A stretch of 64,000 nucleotides of DNA from Ancylobacter novellus (GCA_003241695.1 QFPN01000012.1:1-64000), one strand, 5' to 3'; positions 42,473 to 51,230 are shown, numbered from the stretch's first letter. Numbers and translations are program-made. The notes: generated by a model not told the origin, from the sequence alone.

Positions 42473-42517
42473 TCTGAACCACCCTCACCCCTAACCCCTC
42501 CCCGCAAGGGGGAGGGG
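42028..42517. mobile_element. Palindromic element B carrying the DUF559 gene
   Basis: Left hairpin CCCCTCCCC-N5-GGGGAGGGG (42028-42050) and right hairpin of the same sequence (42495-42517) bound a ~490-base unit that contains nearly all of the DUF559 gene. Just inside the left hairpin lies GGGGTGGTTCCGG, and inside the right one CGCTTCATTCTGAACCACCC; both are also found in element C (44465-44599), which lacks the gene body. Confidence 0.6.
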
Positions 42518-42533
42518 AAACGCGTCGCGCCCT

Positions 42534-44444
42534 TCACGCCTTCACCCCCGCGGCCTTGGCCTTGTCCTCGTCCCACCACCATGTCTCCGGCGCGCCGCGG
42601 GAATAGCGCGGCTTTTCGGCCGGATGGGAGAAGCAGTCCCAGTAGGCGAGCGTGTGCGTGTCCTTGTTCCAGGCCGGGACCCAGTTGCGGATCGAGCGCA
42701 GCACGCGGTCGAGCGCGCGACAGGCCGTGTGGAGCTCTTCGCGCGAGGTCGCGGCCACGATCGTCTCGACCAGCGCGTCGACCGCCGGATCGGCGATGCC
42801 GGACGCGTTCTGCGAGCCGGGCAGGTTCGCGGATTCCGACGAATAGACCTGCCGCAGGCTCTCGCCCGGCGTGTCGGACATCGAAAGCCGCCGGCTGATG
42901 ACGTCGTAGTCGAAATTGTTGGTGCGCTGCTGGTACTGCGCGGCGTCGACCAGACGGATGTTCGCCTCGATTCCCAGAACCTTGAGGTTCGAGACGTATT
43001 TCGAGACATGCGGGTCGAGGCCCTTGTCGAACTCCAGGAATTCGATCGTCAGCGCTTCGCCCTGCGCGTTCACGGCGCGCCCGTCCTTCACGGCGTAGCC
43101 CGCCTCGCGCAGCAGCGCGGCGGCCTCGCGCAGCAGCTTCCTGTCCTGGCCCGAACCGTCCGAGGCCGCCGGGACGATCGGCTCGCCGAACACGTCGTCG
43201 GACACCTTGCCGCGAAACGGCTCCAGCAGCGCGAGTTCGGCGCCTTGCGGCGCGCCCGTCGCCATCATCTCGGGCGCGCCCTGGAACACCGAGACGGTGC
43301 GCTTGTAGGCGTCGAACATCAGGTTGCGGTTCATCCATTCGAAGTCGAAGGCGAGGTTGAGCGCCTTCCTGACCCGCACGTCCTGAAACTTCCTGCGGCG
43401 CAGGTTGAAGTACCAGCCTTGCGCCCCCGAGGCCGTCAGGTCCGGCAGCGTCTCGCGCCTCACCTTGGCCTCGCGCACGCCCGGAAAATCATAGCCGGTC
43501 GCCCAGGTGCGCGAGGTGAACTCCTCGCGGAACAGATAGGCGCGCGCCTTGAAGGCCTCGAAGGCGACGTCGCGGTCGCGATAGAACTCGAAGCGCACGC
43601 GCTCGAAATTGTTCTGGCCGACATTCGCCGGCAGGTCCTTGCCCCAGTAGTCGGCGACGCGGTCGAACTCGATGAAGCGGCCCTGCGCCAGCCGGCCGAC
43701 CTTGTAGGGACCGGAGCCGAGCGGCGCTTCCAGAGTCGCCTCGTCGAAGGATTTCGCGCCGTAATAGGTTTTGGAGAAGATCGGCAGCGACGCGAGCGTC
43801 AGCGGCAGGTCTCGGGTGCGCGCCGGCGACAGCCGCAGCGTCACGACGTCCGGCGCGTCGACCTCGACGGCGTCGAGATCGCGGATCGCCTGCGCGACCA
43901 GCGGATGACCCTTGGCCTTCAGCGTCTCGAGCGACCACTTCACGTCATCGGCGGTCAGCTTCGAGCCGTCGTGGAACCGCGCTTCGGGTCGCAGGCGAAA
44001 CCGGTAGGCGAGCCCGTCGCCCGAGACCGCGACCGATTGCGCCACCAACCCGTAGAGCGCGTCCGGCTCGTCGTTGGCGCGGGCCATCAGCGTATCGAAG
44101 GTGAGGCCCATGCCCTGAGCGCCGTCGCCCTTCAGGATGTAGGCGTTCAGCGTGTTGAAGGTGGTGAGGCTCTGGTTCAGCGACGTGGTCGCGGGATAGG
44201 TGCTGAACGATCCCGCCTTCGGCGCGTCGGCGCGCACATAGTCGAAGGCCATGAAGTCCGGCGGATATTTGAGCTCTCCGAAGGCCGAAAGACCATGGCG
44301 CTCGGGGCCGAACGCCTTCGCGTCGCCCTCCGCGGCCGCGGGGGCGGCCGGCGCGCCTTCGGCCTGGGCGCGGGCGGCGCGAGGGAAGAAACCGAAGGCG
44401 GCGGCCGCGCCGGCGTAGAGGAGGGCTTCGCGGCGGGACGTCAA
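42534..44444 (-). CDS. Peptide ABC transporter substrate-binding protein (YejA-like), copy 1
   Basis: 636 residues from TTG 44444. A twin-arginine signal follows (TSRREALLYAGAAAAFGFF), then the SBP family 5 fold: HGLSAFGELKYPPDFMAFDY, LTADDVKWSLETL, LGSGPYKV and NLAFDFEWMNR. The length of over 600 residues fits the YejA branch. No ATG lies between the palindromic element C and the signal, so TTG, overlapping the TGA of the element's mini-ORF, is the likely start. A paralogue is encoded immediately upstream. Confidence 0.88.
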   Translation of the reverse strand: MTSRREALLYAGAAAAFGFFPRAARAQAEGAPAAPAAAEGDAKAFGPERHGLSAFGELKYPPDFMAFDYVRADAPKAGSFSTYPATTSLNQSLTTFNTLNAYILKGDGAQGMGLTFDTLMARANDEPDALYGLVAQSVAVSGDGLAYRFRLRPEARFHDGSKLTADDVKWSLETLKAKGHPLVAQAIRDLDAVEVDAPDVVTLRLSPARTRDLPLTLASLPIFSKTYYGAKSFDEATLEAPLGSGPYKVGRLAQGRFIEFDRVADYWGKDLPANVGQNNFERVRFEFYRDRDVAFEAFKARAYLFREEFTSRTWATGYDFPGVREAKVRRETLPDLTASGAQGWYFNLRRRKFQDVRVRKALNLAFDFEWMNRNLMFDAYKRTVSVFQGAPEMMATGAPQGAELALLEPFRGKVSDDVFGEPIVPAASDGSGQDRKLLREAAALLREAGYAVKDGRAVNAQGEALTIEFLEFDKGLDPHVSKYVSNLKVLGIEANIRLVDAAQYQQRTNNFDYDVISRRLSMSDTPGESLRQVYSSESANLPGSQNASGIADPAVDALVETIVAATSREELHTACRALDRVLRSIRNWVPAWNKDTHTLAYWDCFSHPAEKPRYSRGAPETWWWDEDKAKAAGVKA

Positions 44445-44554
44445 AAAACGCGCCGTCTCCGCCCCCCTCCCCCTTGTGGGGAGGGCAAGGGTGGGGGTGG
44501 TTCCGGAGAGAGCCGGAGGTTGAGCGCAGGGCTGCGTCGCCCGTTTCGCTTCAT
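44441..44554 (-). other. Mini-ORF in palindromic element C, coupled to the binding-protein gene
   Basis: A 37-codon ORF starting MKRNGRRSPALN and ending PSPQGGGGRRRRVF. It begins at the same repeat position as the DUF559 gene (MKRD) and passes through the same tail (SPQGGGG), but lacks everything between. Its TGA overlaps the TTG start of the following binding-protein gene (TTGA). Confidence 0.45.
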
Positions 44555-44599
44555 TCTGAACCACCCCCACCCCCGACCCCTCCCCACAAGGGGGAGGGG
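44465..44599. repeat. Palindromic element C, deletion form of element B
   Basis: Left hairpin CCCTCCCC-N5-GGGGAGGG (44465-44485) and right hairpin CCCCTCCCC-N5-GGGGAGGGG (44577-44599). The inner flanks GGGGTGGTTCCGG and CGCTTCATTCTGAACCACCC are identical to those of element B, while only about 45 bases lie between them. It separates the two substrate-binding-protein genes. Confidence 0.8.
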
Positions 44600-44629
44600 G
44601 GAAGAGCGGCCCAGCCGTCATCCCCGCGC

Positions 44630-46492
44630 TCAACTGCGCCCTCCGACAGCCTTCGCCTTCTCGGCGTCCCACCACCACACCGACGGGAACATGGAGCCCC
44701 GGGGCGGCAGCTTTTCGGGCCGGGAGAAGCGGTCCCAGCGCGCGGTGCGGTCTTCGAGCGAGGTGAACTGCGGAACCACATAGCTGCTGGCGAGCAGCAC
44801 GCGGTCGAGCGCGCGCGTCGCCGCGGTGAGCTCGTCGCGGTCCTTGGCGTAGATCATCTTGTCGATCAGCGCGTCGACGCCGGGATCCTTGATGCCGACG
44901 AAATTCTGCGAGCCGGGCACGTCGGCCGAGGAGCTTCCCCACATGTCGCGCTGCTCGTTGCCGGGCGACAGCGACTGGCCCCAGCCGACCGTCACCATGT
45001 CAAAATCGAACGAGCGGATGCGATTGATGTACTGGCTGTCGTCGAGAAGCCGCAGCGTCACCTCGACGCCGAGCCGCTCAAGCGCCGGCTTGTAGAAGCT
45101 CAGCAGACGCTCGCCAGTCGGATCGCCATAGATGAATTCGACCTTAAAGGCCTCGCCCTTCTCGTTCCTGAGCGCCGCCTTGCCGCCCTCGCGGGAGACG
45201 GTCCAGCCCGCCTCCTTCAGAAGCCGCGCCGCCTCGCGCAGATTTCCGCGCGCGGCCTCGGGCGAGCCGCCCACGGGGTTCTTGTACTCAGTGTTGAACA
45301 CATCCGCCGGGATCTTGTCGCGGACGCTTTCGAGGATCTCCTTCTCGCGGCCTTCCGGCAGGCCCTTCGAGGCGAGGTCGGTCCCGAAGAAATAGCTGTC
45401 GATCCGGACATACTGCCCGAACATGATCGACTTGTTGATCTCCTCGAAGTCGAAGGCGAGGTTGAAGGCCCGGCGCACCCGCGGATCCTTGAACTTGTCG
45501 CGGCGGAGATTGAAGGCGTAGGCCTGCATCCGGCCCGACTGGCTGTCGGGGAACTTCTCCAGCAGCACCTTGTTCTGCCGCACGGCGGGGAAATCATAGG
45601 CCGTCGCCCAGTTCTTGGCGCTGTTCTCCTCGCGATAGTCGAACTGGTCGCCCTTGAACGCCTCCACCAGAACGGTCGAATCGCGGAAATAGTCGAAACG
45701 CTGCTCGTCGAAATTGTAGAGCCCGACGCGCGTCGGCAGCTTCGCGGCCCAGTAGTCGGGAACGCGCTCGTAGGAGATCCAGCGGCCGGGCGCGAAATCC
45801 TTCACGCGGTAGGGGCCGGAGCCGAGCGGCTTTTCGAGCGTCCCCTCCTCGATGTTGCGCTTGCGGCCCTTGTCGTCGGTCCCTTCCCAGAAATGCTTCG
45901 GCAGGATCGGGATCTGGCCGGTGATCTGGGGGAGCTCCCGATTGCCCGGACCCGCGAAGGTGAAGGTCACCTCGCGCTCGCCCGTGACCTCGGCCTTGGT
46001 CACGTCGTGGTAGTAGCGGGCGCGCAGGGGATCGATGCGCTTCAGCGTCTCGAACGACCAGACCACGTCCTCGGGCGTCACCGGGGCCCCGTCGTTGAAG
46101 CGCGCTTGCGGCCGCAGGCGATAGGTGACGGACGAGTAGTCGGGCGGGAAGCGGACGGCCTCGGCGATCAGCCCGTATTCGGTGGCGGGCTCGTCATAGG
46201 CGTCCGTCATCAGCGTGTCGTAGACGAGACCGAGGCCTGCGGCTTCGTTGCCCCTCGGAATGAATCCGTTGAGGCTGTCGAAGGTGCCGAGCGCGCCGAG
46301 CCGCGCCGTCCCGCCCTTCGGCGCGTCCGGGTTCACATAGTCGAAATGCTTGAAGTCGGCGGGATATTTGACGTCGCCGAGCAGCGAGAGACCGTGCCGC
46401 CAGTCGCCGCCTCCTGCTCCGGGCTCGCCGGCCGCGGCGGGAGAGATCGCGAGCAAAGCTGCGGCGAAGGCGGCGGCGAGGCGGAAGGTCAT
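44630..46492 (-). CDS. Peptide ABC transporter substrate-binding protein (YejA-like), copy 2
   Basis: 620 residues from ATG 46492. A Sec signal peptide (FRLAAAFAAALLAISPAAA) is followed by the SBP family 5 fold: HGLSLLGDVKYPADFKHFDY, VTPEDVVWSFETL, LGSGPYRVKDF and NLAFDFEEIN. It resembles copy 1 along the whole length, but copy 1 uses a Tat signal and this one Sec. It is the first gene of the operon; the promoter should lie in 46493-46622, where no motif stood out. Confidence 0.9.
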   Translation of the reverse strand: MTFRLAAAFAAALLAISPAAAGEPGAGGGDWRHGLSLLGDVKYPADFKHFDYVNPDAPKGGTARLGALGTFDSLNGFIPRGNEAAGLGLVYDTLMTDAYDEPATEYGLIAEAVRFPPDYSSVTYRLRPQARFNDGAPVTPEDVVWSFETLKRIDPLRARYYHDVTKAEVTGEREVTFTFAGPGNRELPQITGQIPILPKHFWEGTDDKGRKRNIEEGTLEKPLGSGPYRVKDFAPGRWISYERVPDYWAAKLPTRVGLYNFDEQRFDYFRDSTVLVEAFKGDQFDYREENSAKNWATAYDFPAVRQNKVLLEKFPDSQSGRMQAYAFNLRRDKFKDPRVRRAFNLAFDFEEINKSIMFGQYVRIDSYFFGTDLASKGLPEGREKEILESVRDKIPADVFNTEYKNPVGGSPEAARGNLREAARLLKEAGWTVSREGGKAALRNEKGEAFKVEFIYGDPTGERLLSFYKPALERLGVEVTLRLLDDSQYINRIRSFDFDMVTVGWGQSLSPGNEQRDMWGSSSADVPGSQNFVGIKDPGVDALIDKMIYAKDRDELTAATRALDRVLLASSYVVPQFTSLEDRTARWDRFSRPEKLPPRGSMFPSVWWWDAEKAKAVGGRS

Positions 46493-46622
46493 CGGCTGAG
46501 GGCTTGTCCTCGGTTCGTCGAGAAAACCGTGTCGCCCGGCATTATGACGCGAAAGAGGACGCATGCCAGACGAGCGCCCGTCCGCGCGCGAACGTGACGC
46601 GATCGTGAGCCGGCGCCAGACG

Positions 46623-46649
46623 AAAAAGGCCGGGCGTCGCCGCCCGGCC
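46623..46649 (-). terminator. Intrinsic terminator of the tri-haem cytochrome gene
   Basis: In the minus-strand direction: GGCCGGGCG, loop GCGA, CGCCCGGCC, then TTTTT. A perfect 9-base-pair GC stem with a T tract, about 27 bases after the cytochrome stop codon. Confidence 0.88.
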
Positions 46650-46675
46650 CGTCCGCTTCGTCCCGTTCCGGAGCG

Positions 46676-48229
46676 TCACTTTCCGGGGATCGGGGCCGGA
46701 TTGTCGGAGTTCTTGTTGAGGTAGGCGATGATGTTCGCGCGCTCCTGCGGATCCTTCACGCCGGGAAAGGCCATCATCGTACCCGGCACGACCTTCATCG
46801 GATCCTCAAGCCACTGGTCGAGCAGCGCGAAGTCCCACGGGCCCTGCGTGTGCTTCTTGAACTCGTCGGAGTACTCGAAGCCCTCGATGTGGCCATGCTT
46901 CAGGCCGACGATCCCGTAGAGGTTGGGACCCGCGATCGTTTCGCCGCCCTTGTTCAGGCTGTGGCAGACGCCGCATTGCTGCTCGGTCGCCGTCTGTCCC
47001 GCCGCGAGATCGGCGGAGGCCATGCGCTTGTCGATGTCGCCGCCAGCCGCGGCAGGCGCGGCCGCCTGGTCGGCCGGCTTGGCGGCTTCGGCCGGAGCGG
47101 CCGGGGCCGCGGGTTGAGCCGTTTCCGCAGGCTTGGCCGGTTCGGCGGGCTTGGCGGGCTCCGCAGGCTTGGCTTCGGCGGCCTTCTGCTCGCCGCCGGC
47201 CGGGGCCTCGGTCTTCTTGTCGCCGCCGGCCGCGGGCGCGGCGGCGCCGAGATCGACCGGCGTGTCGGAGTTCTTGTTGATGTAGGCGATCAGGCTGGCG
47301 CGGTCCGCTTCGCTCTTGATGCCGGCGAAGGCCATCGAGGTGCCCGGGATGTAGCCCTTCGGGCTCTCGAGCCAGTGGTTGAGGTTCTCGATGTCCCAGA
47401 CCTTGTCCGCGGTCTTCTTCATCGCCTCGGAATAGCCGAAGCCTTCCATATGCGCGTGCTTCAGGCCGATGAGGCCGTAGAGGTTCGGGCCGGCCTTGGC
47501 GGGCTCGCCCTTGCCGAAGGAGTGACAGGCCACGCACCGCTTGGCGATGGTCTCGCCCTTGGCGGGGTCGGCGGCCGCGACCTTGGCCGTGAACCCGCCG
47601 CCCGCGTCTCCGGCCGGCGCAGGAGCGCCGCCGGCAGGAGCCGCAGCCGCCGGCGCGGCGCCTGCGGGCGCGGCGGCTTCGGCCTTCGGCAGATCCTGGG
47701 GCTTGTCGGAGTTCTTGTTCAGATAGGCGATGAGGTTGGCGCGCTCCTTGGGATCCTTCACGCCGGCGAACGCCATCGTGGTCCCCGGAATGTAGCCCTT
47801 CGGGCTCTCGAGCCAGTGGTCTAGGTTTTCGAAGTCCCAGACCTTGTCGGAGGTCTTCTTCATCGCCTCGGAATAACCGAAGCCGTCCATATGCGCGTGC
47901 TTCAGGCCGACGAGGCCATAGAGGTTCGGGCCGGCCTTGGCGGGCTCGCCCTTGCCGAAGGAGTGGCAGGCCACGCACTTCTTCGCGGACTGCTCGCCCT
48001 TGGCCGGATCGGCTGCGGCGAGCAGCGCGGCGACGCCGGGCGCCCCGCCCGCGGGCGCGCCTTCCTTGCCGGCCGCGACCGGCGCCTCGGTCTTCTCGGC
48101 GACCTCATAGCCCGGTTTCTCGGGCTTCTTCTGGTGGAAGACCTCCTCGACGAGCACGTTGACGCCGAGCAGCACGGTCAGGGTTCCGAGAACCGCGCCC
48201 GCGATCTTGTTCAGTTTAAACGAGTCCAT
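46676..48229 (-). CDS. Membrane-anchored tri-haem cytochrome c (three CycM-like domains)
   Basis: 517 residues from ATG 48229. An N-terminal anchor helix (about 9-29) is followed by three class I cytochrome c domains. Haem sites are CVACH at 85-89, CVACH at 232-236 and CGVCH at 419-423. Distal Met candidates are M152, M299 and M486 in PGT-x-MAF motifs. Domains 1 and 2 are nearly identical; domain 3 is divergent. Linkers are Ala/Pro-rich, the second with repeated KPAEPA units. The usual CycM/cytochrome c552 relative has one domain and carries electrons from complex III to terminal oxidases. Confidence 0.9.
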   Translation of the reverse strand: MDSFKLNKIAGAVLGTLTVLLGVNVLVEEVFHQKKPEKPGYEVAEKTEAPVAAGKEGAPAGGAPGVAALLAAADPAKGEQSAKKCVACHSFGKGEPAKAGPNLYGLVGLKHAHMDGFGYSEAMKKTSDKVWDFENLDHWLESPKGYIPGTTMAFAGVKDPKERANLIAYLNKNSDKPQDLPKAEAAAPAGAAPAAAAPAGGAPAPAGDAGGGFTAKVAAADPAKGETIAKRCVACHSFGKGEPAKAGPNLYGLIGLKHAHMEGFGYSEAMKKTADKVWDIENLNHWLESPKGYIPGTSMAFAGIKSEADRASLIAYINKNSDTPVDLGAAAPAAGGDKKTEAPAGGEQKAAEAKPAEPAKPAEPAKPAETAQPAAPAAPAEAAKPADQAAAPAAAGGDIDKRMASADLAAGQTATEQQCGVCHSLNKGGETIAGPNLYGIVGLKHGHIEGFEYSDEFKKHTQGPWDFALLDQWLEDPMKVVPGTMMAFPGVKDPQERANIIAYLNKNSDNPAPIPGK

Positions 48230-48468
48230 CACCGCTCCGGCTGTCCGCCCCACCGCCGCGTCGTCGCCGCCGGCGCGCTTCTTCCCTGATTGTTCTGTAT
48301 ACGCAGGCCGAGAGGCCCCGACCCCGCGAAGCGGGCGGCACGCTAACCGCTTTTGCCCGAATGCCGCAACTCAGCTATCACGCGGACGCATTGCTACCTT
48401 ATGCTGATACCAAGGTGGCTCAAGCCTCGGTTCCTGCTTGAAAATCACCGTCTGTCTGGATTTAGAGC

Positions 48469-49230
48469 ATGCCTACAGTCCGCGCCCCCCTGCGACCTCT
48501 TGTGCTCGTTCCGGCCCGCCTCGCCGCGACCCGCCTGCCCCGGAAACCCCTCGCCGACATCCACGGCGCGCCCATGATCGCGCATGTCTGGCGACGGGCG
48601 GTGGAGGCCGGCGTCGGAACCGTCGTGGTGGCGGCGGATTCGCTCGAAATCGTGGATGCGGTGCATGCCGCCGGCGGTCATGCGATCCTGACGCGGCCCG
48701 ACCATCCGTCGGGTTCCGACCGCATCCACGAAGCGCTCGAGGCGCTCGATCCGGACCGCGATTTTAACGTCATCGTGAACGTGCAGGGCGACCTGCCGAC
48801 GATCGACCCCGCGGCCATCCGCGCCAGCCTGAAGCCGCTCGAGGAGCCCGGCGTCGACATCGTGACGCTGGTCGCGGAGATCGAGCGCGAGGAGGAGAAG
48901 ACCGCGCCGAGCGTGGTCAAGATGATCGGGTCGGAGATCGCGCCCGGCCGCTTCCGTTGCCTCTATTTCACGCGCGCGACCGCGCCCGCGGGTCCCGGCC
49001 CGCTCTGGCACCACATCGGCCTCTACGCCTATCGCCGCGACGCGCTCGAACGCTTCGTGAAGCTGCCGCCCTCCCCGCTCGAGATCCGCGAGAAGCTCGA
49101 ACAGCTCCGCGCGATCGAGGCCGGCATGCGGATCGACGCCGTCAGGGTTGACGTCGTGCCGCTCGGGGTGGACACGCCGGAGGATCTGGAACGCGCCCGC
49201 GAGACGCTGGCGCCGGGGGCCGCGGAATGA
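48469..49230 (+). CDS. kdsB: 3-deoxy-manno-octulosonate cytidylyltransferase
   Basis: 253 residues. VLVPARLAATRLPRKPLADI is the nucleotidyltransferase motif, followed by TRPDHPSGSDRIHEAL, NVQGDLPTID and HHIGLYAYRRDALERF. It activates Kdo as CMP-Kdo for lipopolysaccharide core synthesis in the cytoplasm. It is divergent from the cytochrome gene (239-base gap 48230-48468, promoters only) and its stop overlaps the pheA start (ATGA). Confidence 0.96.
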   Translation: MPTVRAPLRPLVLVPARLAATRLPRKPLADIHGAPMIAHVWRRAVEAGVGTVVVAADSLEIVDAVHAAGGHAILTRPDHPSGSDRIHEALEALDPDRDFNVIVNVQGDLPTIDPAAIRASLKPLEEPGVDIVTLVAEIEREEEKTAPSVVKMIGSEIAPGRFRCLYFTRATAPAGPGPLWHHIGLYAYRRDALERFVKLPPSPLEIREKLEQLRAIEAGMRIDAVRVDVVPLGVDTPEDLERARETLAPGAAE

Positions 49231-50117
49231 GCGAAGGCAGGATCGCCTATCAGGGCGAGGCGGGGGCGAACTCTCATCTCGCCTGCGTCAACGTCTATCC
49301 GGCGATGGAGCCCGTTCCCTGCGCGAGCTTCGAGGACGCGCTGGCGGCAGTCGCCGCCGGCGACTGCGCGCTCGGCATGATCCCGATCGAGAATTCAGCC
49401 AACGGCCGGGTCGCGGATATCCACCACCTGCTGCCGTCCGCCGGGCTTCACGTGATCGGCGAGTATTTCATGCCGATCCATCACCAGCTCATGGCGGCGA
49501 AGGGCGCGACGCTCGACACGGTCAAGACCGTCCAGAGCCACGTCCAGGCGCTCGGCCAGTGCCGCGCGACGCTCCGCAAGCTCGGGCTGACGCCGGTGAT
49601 CGGCGCCGACACCGCGGGCTCCGCCCGCGAGATCCGCGACCTCGGCGATCCGACCCGCGCGGCGATAGCCTCGGAGCTCGCGGCGACGGAATACGGCCTC
49701 GAGATCCTCGCGCGTGACCTCGAGGATTTTCCGAACAACACCACCCGCTTCGTCGTGCTGTCGCGCGAGAAGGACTGGGCGAAGGCCGGCCGCGGGCTCA
49801 CCGTCACGACCTTCGTGTTCAAGGTGAAGAACATCCCGGCGGCGCTCTACAAGGCGCTCGGCGGCTTCGCGACCAACGGCGTCAACATGACGAAGCTCGA
49901 GAGCTACCAGCTCGAAGGCAAGTTCACCGCGACGCAGTTCTACGCCGACGTCGAGGGTCACCCGAAGGACGCAGGCCTCAAGCGCGCGCTCGACGAGCTG
50001 AAGTTCTTCTCCTCCGAACTCGCGATCCTCGGCGTCTATCCGGCGCACGAGTTCCGGGTGGCGGCGCGCGCTCTCGAAGCCGAGGCGGCGCTGCGGTCCG
50101 GCGCAGCGCGCGGCTGA
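49227..50117 (+). CDS. pheA: Prephenate dehydratase
   Basis: 296 residues, monofunctional type. The catalytic domain runs from IAYQGEAGANSHLAC through ALGMIPIENSANGRV and DTAGSAREI to NNTTRFVVLSRE, which contains the catalytic Thr (TRF). A C-terminal ACT domain (TTFVFKVKNIPAALYKALGG and NMTKLESYQLEG) should bind phenylalanine for feedback inhibition. It converts prephenate to phenylpyruvate. Translationally coupled to kdsB. Confidence 0.95.
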   Translation: MSEGRIAYQGEAGANSHLACVNVYPAMEPVPCASFEDALAAVAAGDCALGMIPIENSANGRVADIHHLLPSAGLHVIGEYFMPIHHQLMAAKGATLDTVKTVQSHVQALGQCRATLRKLGLTPVIGADTAGSAREIRDLGDPTRAAIASELAATEYGLEILARDLEDFPNNTTRFVVLSREKDWAKAGRGLTVTTFVFKVKNIPAALYKALGGFATNGVNMTKLESYQLEGKFTATQFYADVEGHPKDAGLKRALDELKFFSSELAILGVYPAHEFRVAARALEAEAALRSGAARG

Positions 50118-51023
50118 TCAGCCGCGTTCGACGAAGCGCCGCAGCAGCCAGTGCGCGATGGCGTAGGGGCGAGGCGCGAACAGCCCGTCCGGATGGCTCC
50201 CGTCGAGCATCGACGCCGCCTCGTCGCGCGAGAACCAGCGAGCGCCCTCCAGTTCCTGCAGGTCGGGCACGATCTCCTCGTCGAGCGCCTCGGCGCTGAC
50301 GCCGAGCATCAGCTGCGACGGGAACGGCCAGGGCTGCGACAGCTCGTAGGACACCGGGCCGAGCCGCAGCCCCGCCTCCTCCCGGATCTCGCGGCGCGCC
50401 GCCTCCTCGATCGTCTCGCCGGGCTCGACGAAGCCCGCGAGGCAGGACCACATGCCGGGCGGGAACCGGGCCTCCCGGCCGAGCAGGCAACGGTCGTCCC
50501 GCGTCGCCAGCATGATGACGACCGGATCGACCCGCGGAAAATGGACCGCCCCGCAGGACGGACAGACGCGCCGCCAGCCCGAGGCCGCCGCGTCGCTCGG
50601 CTGACCGCAATTCGCGCAGAAGCGATGGCGGGCGTGCCAGGCCGCCATGCTCTTGGCGTAGCCGGCGAGCGCCAGCGCCTCGCCCGCGAGACGGCCGTCG
50701 AAAGCGAGGGCGCGCAGATCGGCCGTCGCCGGACCGTCTTCAGCCGGCGCAGCCGCGAGATTGGCGGCGAAGCGCGGCTCTCCGGCCTGCCGGCCGAGAT
50801 AGGCGGCCCGCGTCATAGTCCCGAGCGCCGCGAGGCCTGCGACGTCGAACAGAGGGTCGAGTTCAGCGCCCGGCTCAGTCAGCATGGCGTCGCCGGAAAA
50901 CACCAGCGTGCGGGCGTCAGCGCGCGCGGCCTCGGCCTCGACGAAGGCGGCGTCGTCCCTCCGCTCCGCCATCCGGTCGATCTCGAGCCGGGCGAAGCCG
51001 GGTCCGGAGGTCTCGTCTGTCAT
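50118..51023 (-). CDS. nudC: NAD(+) diphosphatase (NudC)
   Basis: 301 residues from ATG 51023. A zinc ribbon (CANC...CPSC) precedes the Nudix domain, whose box reads GFVEPGETIEEAARREIREE followed by AG. The specific SQPWPFPSQLMLG motif after the box is diagnostic of NADH pyrophosphatase/NudC. Members hydrolyse NAD(H) and remove NAD caps from RNA. Its stop directly follows the pheA stop, with the genes convergent. Confidence 0.95.
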   Translation of the reverse strand: MTDETSGPGFARLEIDRMAERRDDAAFVEAEAARADARTLVFSGDAMLTEPGAELDPLFDVAGLAALGTMTRAAYLGRQAGEPRFAANLAAAPAEDGPATADLRALAFDGRLAGEALALAGYAKSMAAWHARHRFCANCGQPSDAAASGWRRVCPSCGAVHFPRVDPVVIMLATRDDRCLLGREARFPPGMWSCLAGFVEPGETIEEAARREIREEAGLRLGPVSYELSQPWPFPSQLMLGVSAEALDEEIVPDLQELEGARWFSRDEAASMLDGSHPDGLFAPRPYAIAHWLLRRFVERG

Positions 51024-51053
51024 GGCTTCGCGCCCTCGGTCGTCGCGGCGCCC

Positions 51054-51083
51054 TTGCGCGGCGCCATGCGCCGAGGGCATATA
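51054..51083 (+). promoter_or_regulatory. Promoter of the 4.5S RNA gene
   Basis: A -35-like TTGCGC (51054-51059) and a -10-like CATATA (51078-51083), 18 bases apart, end 7 bases before the first G of the RNA's closing stem (51090). Confidence 0.6.
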
Positions 51084-51089
51084 GCATCC

Positions 51090-51184
51090 GGGAGGTTGGC
51101 GATGGGCGTGTTCCTCGCCAACCGGGTCAGGTCCGAAAGGAAGCAGCCCCAACGAGACCGATACGGGTCGTCGTCCGACCTCCC
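51090..51184 (+). ncRNA. ffs: Signal recognition particle 4.5S RNA
   Basis: The conserved tip of bacterial SRP RNA, GTCAGGTCCGAAAGGAAGCA then GCC, lies at 51126-51148. The ends pair as GGGAGGT (51090-51096) with ACCTCCC (51178-51184), giving a hairpin of about 95 nt, normal for the small bacterial form. The GGAA-type tetraloop appears as GAAA. It binds Ffh and directs membrane proteins to SecYEG. Position next to dnaX is common in alphaproteobacteria. The gap 51024-51378 holds only this RNA, its promoter and a repeat. Confidence 0.92.
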
Positions 51185-51230
51185 ACCTTTCCGGGACCTT
51201 CCGAGCCGCGAGAAGATCGCCGAATGGATC

